A stretch of DNA of 64,000 bases from contig NZ_VFPV01000002.1 of assembly GCF_006716905.1 (NCBI RefSeq), forward strand, positions 434,001 to 498,000. The letters run 5' to 3'. Below the pieces are notes generated by a model, which ran no database searches, was not told where the DNA came from, and worked only from the letters and a program-made list of their open reading frames with translations. Numbering within the stretch: the stretch's first letter is position 1; every line of letters begins with the position of its first letter. Positions 58,015 to 64,000 of the stretch are shown here, in pieces. Position numbers and translations under genes: made by a program. The DNA comes from Acidovorax temperans. GTDB lineage: Bacteria; Pseudomonadota; Gammaproteobacteria; Burkholderiales; Burkholderiaceae_C.

Positions 58015-58670
58015 AAAGGAGGCCCCCCGGCTCTGCCGGGGAGGCAGTAGAAGTTTGACTTTTCAGGAGGTTGTCCACCGTAGAGACTTTCAATCGTGAG
58101 CCGCCAAGCAAACGAAAGGAAGAAACACGATGGACAAGTATGAAAGTTTGAGTCACACGGCCTGGGATTGCAAATATCACGTGGTCTTCATCCCCAAGTG
58201 TCGAAGGCGAACGCTGTACAAGCAGCTACGCGAACACCTGGGTGAGGTATTCAGAAAGTTGGCCGCGCAAAAGGAATGCAGGGTTGAAGAGGGGCATCTG
58301 ATGCCCGATCACGTGCACATGATGCTGTCGATCCCACCGAAGTACTCGGTGTCGCAGGTGGTGGGCTTTATCAAAGGCAAGAGCGCAATCCACCTTGCGC
58401 GGGTGTACGGAGAGCGAAAGCGCAACTTCGTGGGTCAGCACTTCTGGGCGCGAGGGTACTTCGTCTCGACGGTGGGACGCGACGAAGCGGTGATACGGGA
58501 GTACATCCGAAACCAGGAGAAGGAAGACGAGAGGTTGGACCAACTCGGTCTATGGAGGTGAGTAGCCACCGATAGGTGGCCCCAAGAATGAGGGGCCGCG
58601 TTAGCGACCCCTTACAGCCGCTTTGAGCGGCTCACATCCCGAATGCCCCCGGCTTTGCCGGGGGATGGTT
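58015..58670 (+). mobile_element. IS200/IS605-family element, tnpA only
   Basis: Bounded by hairpins rather than inverted repeats: CCCCGGCTCTGCCGGGG at 58025-58041 on the left and CCCCCGGCTTTGCCGGGGG at 58646-58664 on the right. No target duplication, as expected of single-strand transposition. Ends are estimated to within several bases. Confidence 0.8.
58130..58561 (+). CDS. tnpA: IS200-type transposase TnpA (Y1 HUH)
   Basis: 143 residues, intact. HUH metal motif MPDHVHMMLS, catalytic Tyr in VIREYIRNQE, and N-terminal HTAWDCKYHVVFIPKCRRR. Cuts and rejoins single-stranded DNA at the hairpin ends. GGAAGAAACACG precedes the ATG. Confidence 0.93.
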   Translation: MDKYESLSHTAWDCKYHVVFIPKCRRRTLYKQLREHLGEVFRKLAAQKECRVEEGHLMPDHVHMMLSIPPKYSVSQVVGFIKGKSAIHLARVYGERKRNFVGQHFWARGYFVSTVGRDEAVIREYIRNQEKEDERLDQLGLWR

Positions 58671-59032
58671 ACCAGCGCGGCCAGCAAGCCAGTGGTGATG
58701 ACCTTAATGGTCGTTTGCCAAGCCGTATGGCGCGCTTCACGCCAAGCTTCGAGCAGATCACGAAGTTCGCGGATGTCGCGCGCAGCGTGGCCGTTTTCCA
58801 GGCCGAGGTGGGCCAGGCAACGCTCTGCACCGCGTTCGGCGGCGCGGTCGAGCAGATCGTCAAAGTCCTCGTGGCGCAGCAGGAGCATGTTTTCCACGAG
58901 GGCGGCGGGTTGTTGTTCGGGTTCGGTCATTGCAGGTCTCCAGTTCAACGAAGTTGCGGCGAAGCCAAATGCGAACCCCGCCTGATGCACGTGGCACCAA
59001 GGCGGGTTCAGGGGTGATCAGGAAGATGGGTT

Positions 59033-59254
59033 TCAGATTTCGATGATTTCCAGCGTCAGGCTGGGTGCGCCGCCTTCGATGACGTCATCACGCACGAATA
59101 CCTTCTGGCCGATGCCAGCGCTGCCGCGTGCGCGGATTAAGCCGCCGCCGGGCAAGGCGACGGTCACGACGCCGGAGCCGACGCCCACCACCGTGCCCGC
59201 CTGCAATGGCGGATCAGGGATGAGTTGGCGGAACTGCTCGTAGAGGTTATGCAT
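59033..59254 (-). CDS. Small prophage structural protein
   Basis: 73 residues: MHNLYEQFRQLIPDPPLQAG and a compact beta-rich rest (VVGVGSGVVTVALPGGGLIR). It overlaps the upstream tail-like gene by 8 bp. Similar small OB-fold-like proteins follow tail genes in some phages; exact role unknown. Confidence 0.6.
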   Translation of the reverse strand: MHNLYEQFRQLIPDPPLQAGTVVGVGSGVVTVALPGGGLIRARGSAGIGQKVFVRDDVIEGGAPSLTLEIIEI

Positions 59255-59896
59255 GGCTCTGCACCCCCAAGGTCTGCCAGACCTCCGGCATTCCTGCCTC
59301 GACTTGCGTCGAGCGCACGATGCCCAGCCTCGTCACGCTGCCGTCCTGGTACTCGACGAACGCACCCGGCTCGATGATCCCCGTTTCGGCCAGCACCGGC
59401 AGGCGCAGGCTCACCTCGATCTGTTGCCTGGTATCGGCTAGAACCGAGATGCCTCGCTGCCGCGCCGCAGTGGCTTCGGTGATCAGCGCATCGACCACCA
59501 TCGGGGCCAGCACATCCCCGGCAGTCCCAGCCCGGCTCACCTGCCCAAGCACACCGACATCTTGGCCGGACACGAACACGCGGTTGTAGCCGGGCTTCTC
59601 TACCCAGCGCAGCGACTCGCGGGCCACCGCATCGACGGGCAGCACGAAGTCTCGCGTGACGGTGTTCCACTCCCACGGCGCGACCGGATACCGGTGGCGC
59701 ACGCGGATGCTCTGGTCGGACGGGTGCGGGATCAGGTAACCCCCGGCGGCACTGGCAATGGCGACCAGGGCTTCCATCCACGTGCCCTGCTGGGTGAACA
59801 CCCCGGCAGGGACGTTCCAGTCGGTCAGGCCCCAATCGATGCTCCAACCCAACGGGATGCCGTTGAGCTGGGCCAAGTTCCAGGGAATCAGCGAGT
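59247..59896 (-). pseudogene. Prophage tail-associated protein, 5'-truncated
   Basis: C-terminal 215 or so residues of a phage tail protein: SLIPWNLAQLNGIPLGWSID, TQQGTWMEALVAIASAAGGY, VLPVDAVARESLRW-like segments. The recognisable part starts near 59,896; the preceding sequence (GTTTTTACACAGCCTCGGC) looks like an IS end or scar and gives only a makeshift start at 59963. The upstream tail genes are missing. Confidence 0.65.
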
Positions 59897-59965
59897 TTTT
59901 ACACAGCCTCGGCTGAGAGCCGACGCTGAGCCTCGGACGCTGAGCGGCTACTTCGATCGACAACT
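59897..59965. other. Junction scar between prophage and helicase fragment
   Basis: About 70 bp that belong to neither neighbour. It begins GAGTTTTTACACAGCCTCGG and has repeated GACGCTGAGC/GCTGAGAGCC pieces. A remnant of an insertion sequence end is possible. Confidence 0.35.
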
Positions 59966-60250
59966 GTCGTCGGCTGTAGGGCCGGCCCTTTGCCGTTATT
60001 GAGCTGGAAATGAAGCATCAGCAGGCCGATCAGCGTCTTCCCCTGCCCCGTATAGAGCTTGACGATCACGTCTTTCTGCTCGCGATGGCTTGCAAACCGA
60101 TCCTTGAGCGCTGCGCCCTTGGCGGGCCGCAGCGGTCCCTTTCCGTGCGCACGACTCAAGCTGTCAACAGCTCGACCGGATCAGTCGGGCGTTCAGCTTT
60201 TTGCCGGCCAGTCGCTTCTTGAAGTCAACCAACTCTGTCTCCCACTTTGG
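59966..60250 (-). pseudogene. N-terminal piece of a DEAD/DEAH helicase with frameshifts
   Basis: Pieces of one protein in different frames: VDFKKRLAGKK near 60,220, DPVELL near 60,170, and from 60159 a frame with KGPLRPAKGAALKDRFASH and the Walker A motif VKLYTGQGKTLIGLLML. It ends abruptly after NNGKGPAL at about 59,966. Located just after ietS on the same strand, it was likely a third gene of that defence island. Not functional. Confidence 0.65.
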
Positions 60251-60265
60251 TTCTGTGCCCGCGCG

Positions 60266-62965
60266 TCACTCAGTCGCTTCGACTTCCACTTCGACCTCGG
60301 TGTCCTCGATCTCGGCTTCGGTCTGAGCCTGAAGTTCGGCGATCGCTGCGCGAAGCGGTTCGTAGATCGTGATTTCGCTGCCCAGGATCTCAAAGGTCAC
60401 CGCGAGTACATAGCGCGCCGTCGAGTCCGGGTCATAACTCCAACCCTGATGGCCGACCACGGCGATGCAGAAGTGGTCGGGAAGGCTATTCGAGCGGACA
60501 ACCGCCCAGTCCTTCTGCACCGTCCCGCTGTTGCGCTTGAAGTCGTGAATCAGGCCGTCCTGTGGCTTGTCATGCAGCACCCAGGGTAGTGTGGTACCTG
60601 GCAGCGGCGCTTCGCCATTCGCTGCATCTTTCATGGCGCGCACTCGGAAATCATGCAGCCCCTCGCCCAGCCTGCTGGCTTTCCAATCGACCCAGGTTGA
60701 GAGATACCGGCGCAGGTTGCGGCGCGTGCGCCGCGGCTGTGCAACGTAGGACAAGGTCACGTCAATGCGGATGTCGAAGTCATCGGCCTGCTGACGCAGC
60801 TCGGCAGGGATGGGCACTTGATAGATGTGGCACTCCCCGGCGTGTATTCCGGTTTCCCCGCTCGTGATGAGCGTTGTTCGATGGTCGGTGTTGGTGGTGG
60901 CTCGTGCCGCATCCGGTACACCGAAACCCAAGCTACGGAAAGCAGCGGATGCCGAGGCGAATAGGGCCTGCTTTTCCGGTGGCGCCATGCCTGGCGGCGG
61001 ATTGCGCAAACGTGTTAGCAGGTCTTCTGCCCAGGCCGGCCATTGTGCCGATTGCACGACGAGTGCGCGGTATAGCAGCGCCGGCTCAGCGGGCAAGGCA
61101 CGCTGCACTTGGGCTGCAATGCGCGCGACCTTGGGTGCAGCATAAGAGGTGCCTGCAGTGTCACGGTCTGCTGCGGGCCCAGGACCATACAGGGTCGAGC
61201 GGATGAGATTGGGGCAAGCGGCAGGAATGACGCCGCCGGCCTGTAGGTCGGATGGTGCATTGCTTGAGCGTGCGGCATCGCCGCCATACTCAACAACCTC
61301 GGGCTTGATGACATTCCAGATGCCGGGGCCCGTCCGCGAGAATGCGGACGGACCTGCAGGCTGCGTGGCGAAGGAGCGCCATGCCCCTTGCTCTGCCGCG
61401 TCATAGGCGATTGAGCCAACGGTCAAAGCCTGTAGGCTTTGGCCCGGGTTAGCGATGCGAGCAGACCTTTCCGCCAGGTAAACCGGGTAATCGCGGCCGG
61501 CGGTCAGATGGTCGATGATGCCCAGGAATGGCGGCGTGCCTTGCAGCGGAAGGTTGCCGGCGCTTTGCACGATGAGCACATCCCGTTCATTGCACAACTG
61601 GTCAATCTCCGCCGCCCACGACGACATGTAGCGCGTGCGGCAGTAGCTGCGCGCGTTGATCGAATGGTTGAAGATGCGGGTCTGGCGCGGGCTGTCGTTG
61701 AAGCGTTCGACAGCCTTGCGCAGCGCCTCGGGCGGGAACAATTCGACGGGCATCGCGTTCTGGGCGTTGAGCACGCGGGCGTTTTGAATCCAGAACGGCA
61801 ATTGCGGTGCACCGTCAGATGGAACAGCTTCGCCATAAAGTACTGCGCCGGCTACGCGCGTGCCGTGGCCACCTGGTGCAACTTCATCGGCGACCGCCGT
61901 CGCGGCTTGGCCCGGCAGGAAGCAATGCGAGGTGATTTGGTCGATGCCCGGCTGGAGCATGACGTGCGCTTCTTGGATACCGCTGTCGATGACGCAGACG
62001 GTGGGCGCATCAGCGGCGGGTGCGACCGGCGCGACGGCGGTTGCCGCTTGCACGCCTTGCTGGCCCAAGTGCTGGGGCAGCGCAATGTCTTCCGGTTCGA
62101 CGACTTCGAAGATGTAGGGATAGTTCAGGACGAAATCCTTCAGTCCCTTCCCCGAGATTTTCAGCCGAACCGTAAAGCTGTCTGGCAAGACGCCCGCGTC
62201 GAAGTCGGCGCTATCCCGCATGTGCAGGATTTCGGCTTGGTAGAACTCTGTGAACTTCCGGATGGAAGTCTCGCGTTCGATCTTGATGTCGTCCCACTCG
62301 TTGTACGCACTGGCCCGCCGCTCAGACCATTCGTACTCCTTGGCCGCCCACTGGGCGTCAGTCGCGCGCTTGCCGCGCACCGGGCGCGGCGGAATTTCCT
62401 GCGTGCCGACACAAGCGATGCCAACGTCAACGATGTAGTGCTGGTCTTCGTCAATGTAGCCCCACGAAGCCATCAGTTGATCGGAAAGGATGCGGCCCAG
62501 CCGGTCTGTCTGGTTGGGATCGTCGAACAGCGCGTGGACATTGGCGATGGTCGCCGAGCCGTGCACGGTGACGGCAAATCCCTGGGCCATGTTGCGGAAC
62601 GCCGTCAGCTGAATGTCATCAGACGCCACGATCACATAGCCGTCTTCTTGCTCCGCCACGATCTCGAATTCGAACTTGGCGCGCAGCGCGTCTAGGTCGA
62701 GGCCGGTGTCGATCTGCAGCAGGATGGGAATGCCCGCCGGGACGTCTGGCAAGGCCAGGCCTGCCGCCTGGCGCTGCGCCTTACGGGCCTGCCAGTTCTG
62801 ACTGAGCGTCTGCGCCGCGGTGTCCAGGGCGACGCTGTGCGCTTGGCGTTGCGCTCCCTTATTGGCGAGCGTTTGCGGCGACGGATCGCCGCCTCCGCGC
62901 AGGCGCGCTTTACCTTGAAAGCGCAACAGCAGTGGCAGGTGTTCAAAGTTGTGCGCACCTGGCAT
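60266..62965 (-). CDS. ietS: Subtilisin-like (S8) protease of the IetAS defence system
   Basis: 899 residues with an S8 catalytic triad at Asp327 (CVIDSGIQ), His367 (GGHGTRVAG) and Ser607 (GTSYAAPKVARI), plus the oxyanion Asn471 (SAGN). A 300-residue N-terminal domain of no known motif precedes it and a beta-rich C-terminal part follows, with a very acidic tail (EDTEVEVEVEATE). There is no signal peptide, so it acts in the cytosol. It follows the AAA ATPase by 3 bp. The AAA-plus-subtilisin pair is the IetAS system, first seen in plasmid exclusion and later in phage defence. Confidence 0.85.
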   Translation of the reverse strand: MPGAHNFEHLPLLLRFQGKARLRGGGDPSPQTLANKGAQRQAHSVALDTAAQTLSQNWQARKAQRQAAGLALPDVPAGIPILLQIDTGLDLDALRAKFEFEIVAEQEDGYVIVASDDIQLTAFRNMAQGFAVTVHGSATIANVHALFDDPNQTDRLGRILSDQLMASWGYIDEDQHYIVDVGIACVGTQEIPPRPVRGKRATDAQWAAKEYEWSERRASAYNEWDDIKIERETSIRKFTEFYQAEILHMRDSADFDAGVLPDSFTVRLKISGKGLKDFVLNYPYIFEVVEPEDIALPQHLGQQGVQAATAVAPVAPAADAPTVCVIDSGIQEAHVMLQPGIDQITSHCFLPGQAATAVADEVAPGGHGTRVAGAVLYGEAVPSDGAPQLPFWIQNARVLNAQNAMPVELFPPEALRKAVERFNDSPRQTRIFNHSINARSYCRTRYMSSWAAEIDQLCNERDVLIVQSAGNLPLQGTPPFLGIIDHLTAGRDYPVYLAERSARIANPGQSLQALTVGSIAYDAAEQGAWRSFATQPAGPSAFSRTGPGIWNVIKPEVVEYGGDAARSSNAPSDLQAGGVIPAACPNLIRSTLYGPGPAADRDTAGTSYAAPKVARIAAQVQRALPAEPALLYRALVVQSAQWPAWAEDLLTRLRNPPPGMAPPEKQALFASASAAFRSLGFGVPDAARATTNTDHRTTLITSGETGIHAGECHIYQVPIPAELRQQADDFDIRIDVTLSYVAQPRRTRRNLRRYLSTWVDWKASRLGEGLHDFRVRAMKDAANGEAPLPGTTLPWVLHDKPQDGLIHDFKRNSGTVQKDWAVVRSNSLPDHFCIAVVGHQGWSYDPDSTARYVLAVTFEILGSEITIYEPLRAAIAELQAQTEAEIEDTEVEVEVEATE

Positions 62966-62968
62966 GGC

Positions 62969-63979
62969 TTAGGCTTTCTGTGCTGCGTCGTGCCGCTGAA
63001 GCTCGTCGATAGCCTTAATCAGCTTGTCTTGCGACAGGGATGGGCGGCCGGCCAGCACGGCAGCTTTGGCGGCGTCCTGGGCAGCCTTCACGACCATTGC
63101 GGCCGACGATCCTTCGAGTTTGGTAACCAGAGCATCCCAGTCGATAGGTTTGTCCATCCGCACGCTGGAGAGCGTCAACTTCAGCAATTTCTCGATCTCT
63201 GCTTTTCCAGGCAACGGGATGGCGAAGACATCGTCAAAGCGTCTGAACAGCGCCGGGTCCAATGCGGACTCCAGATTCGTTGTCGCGACCAGTAGGCCCG
63301 GCGCGTCGTACTCCTCCATCAGTTGCAGCAAGGAGTTGACGATGCGAGAGACTTCGCCAATGTCTTTGGAGGCCGTGCGTGACCGAGCAATAAAGTCGCA
63401 TTCGTCGAGCAGCAGCACACAGGGCTTCTCGCGGGCACTGCTGAAGATGGATCGCAGGTTCTGTGCTGACTCGCCGAAAAAGGACGAAATCAGCACATCG
63501 AAGCGCACTTTCATCAGCGGCAAGCCAGTATTCCAAGCCAATCGCTTAGCGCCCAGCGATTTGCCGCAGCCCGGTGGCCCGTAAAGCAACACAGTCTTAC
63601 GGGGCTTGAGCCCGAAGGTACGCAGCCGGTCGCGCGCTGCGTACTCAGCTTCGATGCGCCCGAAGCGCTGCTCGACCGCTTCGGGCAGCACCATGTGGTG
63701 TTCCAGCTGGTCGTGCGGGATGAGTGTGGCCAGAGACTCCCCGTGACGCCGGCTCATGGGGAGCTCTTTGAGCGAACGCTCAATGTCAGCCGACGGAGTC
63801 GGCGACGGCAGCGCACGTTTCGTCTTAGGCTGCTTGAGGATGGCTTCAAGCTGCTCAGCCAGTCTGACGTGGCCTGTTTTGCGTTCTGCTTCGACGATCT
63901 TGCCGGCAAGCCGGTCCAAGTCGGATTGCGAACCATCGGCAATGGCTCGTACTACTCTTTTCAGAATATCGGCGTTCAT
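62969..63979 (-). CDS. ietA: AAA ATPase of the IetAS defence system
   Basis: 336 residues: helical N-terminal domain, then an AAA module with Walker A GPPGCGKS (134-141), pore-loop-like FFGES (about 167-171), Walker B CVLLLDECDF (187-196, Asp192/Glu193), sensor ATTNLESALDP and Arg finger FRRFDDVF. FtsH/spastin-like arrangement. Cytosolic. Predicted to remodel or deliver a substrate to the adjacent protease. First gene of the pair; its upstream neighbour is outside the window. Confidence 0.85.
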   Translation of the reverse strand: MNADILKRVVRAIADGSQSDLDRLAGKIVEAERKTGHVRLAEQLEAILKQPKTKRALPSPTPSADIERSLKELPMSRRHGESLATLIPHDQLEHHMVLPEAVEQRFGRIEAEYAARDRLRTFGLKPRKTVLLYGPPGCGKSLGAKRLAWNTGLPLMKVRFDVLISSFFGESAQNLRSIFSSAREKPCVLLLDECDFIARSRTASKDIGEVSRIVNSLLQLMEEYDAPGLLVATTNLESALDPALFRRFDDVFAIPLPGKAEIEKLLKLTLSSVRMDKPIDWDALVTKLEGSSAAMVVKAAQDAAKAAVLAGRPSLSQDKLIKAIDELQRHDAAQKA

Positions 63980-64000
63980 GCGATATCACCTTTACTTGCG

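Larger units (their letters stand above)
57961..58930 (-). pseudogene. Small phage membrane protein interrupted by an IS200-type element
   Basis: The N-terminal part from ATG 58930 (MTEPEQQPAALVENMLLLRH...RDLLEAWREARHTAWQTTI, then a helix ending TTGLLAALV) is cut by the insertion at about 58,670. Its C-terminal part resumes at about 58,010 with GAAIKLKLMGGPQ and a stop overlapping the next start. Probably a DUF6127-type prophage protein. Broken by the element. Confidence 0.75.

Noticed and set aside
61439-62695. A 418-codon plus-strand frame opposite ietS
   Set aside because: Antisense to the intact protease; no recognisable motif.

Overview
The window reads as a chromosomal segment of a high-GC betaproteobacterium of the Comamonadaceae, most like Acidovorax. 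Signs are the recG-oxyR pair, the glpSTPQUV-type glycerol ABC transporter, the long zinc-free S14, a split spc ribosomal operon, and AT-rich palindromes of the AGCGCTT type between genes. No database search was possible, so the genus is an inference.

Bases 1-39504 are core chromosome. In order they hold ung, a small lipoprotein, queA, pfkB, an HD-GYP phosphodiesterase, recG, oxyR, an M20 dipeptidase lipoprotein, a Dps protein and a one-domain response regulator. Next come a 114-bp MITE-like palindromic element and a signalling cluster on the minus strand (hybrid kinase, CheR, CheB, REC-kinase). The large kinase is split by an in-frame amber codon. ubiA and proC follow, then a complete glycerol regulon: glpK, glpR, the six-gene ABC importer and glpD. 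The spc/alpha ribosomal block runs from rplN to rplQ with secY and rpoA, and an initiator tRNA-fMet closes the core.

Downstream of tRNA-fMet (about 39,540 to the end) the DNA is accessory and heavily rearranged. It contains a umuC cut by an IS5-family element, gene fragments, an IS903-type element without target duplication, and two truncated LysR genes. A catabolic cluster of about 11 kb follows: FMN-dependent 2-hydroxyacid dehydrogenases (two copies), a Bug binding protein, a D-2-hydroxyacid dehydrogenase, an RraA/HMG-aldolase-like protein, a TRAP transporter, an aldehyde dehydrogenase, an Fe-type alcohol dehydrogenase and a divergent LysR regulator. This cluster appears to be a hybrid of two related clusters of different base composition, joined inside the D-2-hydroxyacid dehydrogenase gene near 47,410. 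It is flanked by an inverted 529-bp repeat. The enzyme set suggests oxidation alcohol to aldehyde to 2-hydroxyacid to 2-oxoacid, with uptake of an acid by TRAP/Bug proteins; the substrate is unknown.

The right end holds a prophage remnant (tail-like protein, holin-like protein, endolysin, a small membrane protein broken by an IS200-type element), a degraded DEAD/DEAH helicase start, and an AAA-ATPase/subtilisin pair that matches the known IetAS (Gao_Iet) anti-phage system. I found no CRISPR array and no rRNA. The most interesting items are the hybrid catabolic cluster with its duplicated regulator motif, the IetAS locus, the amber-split kinase and the MITE.
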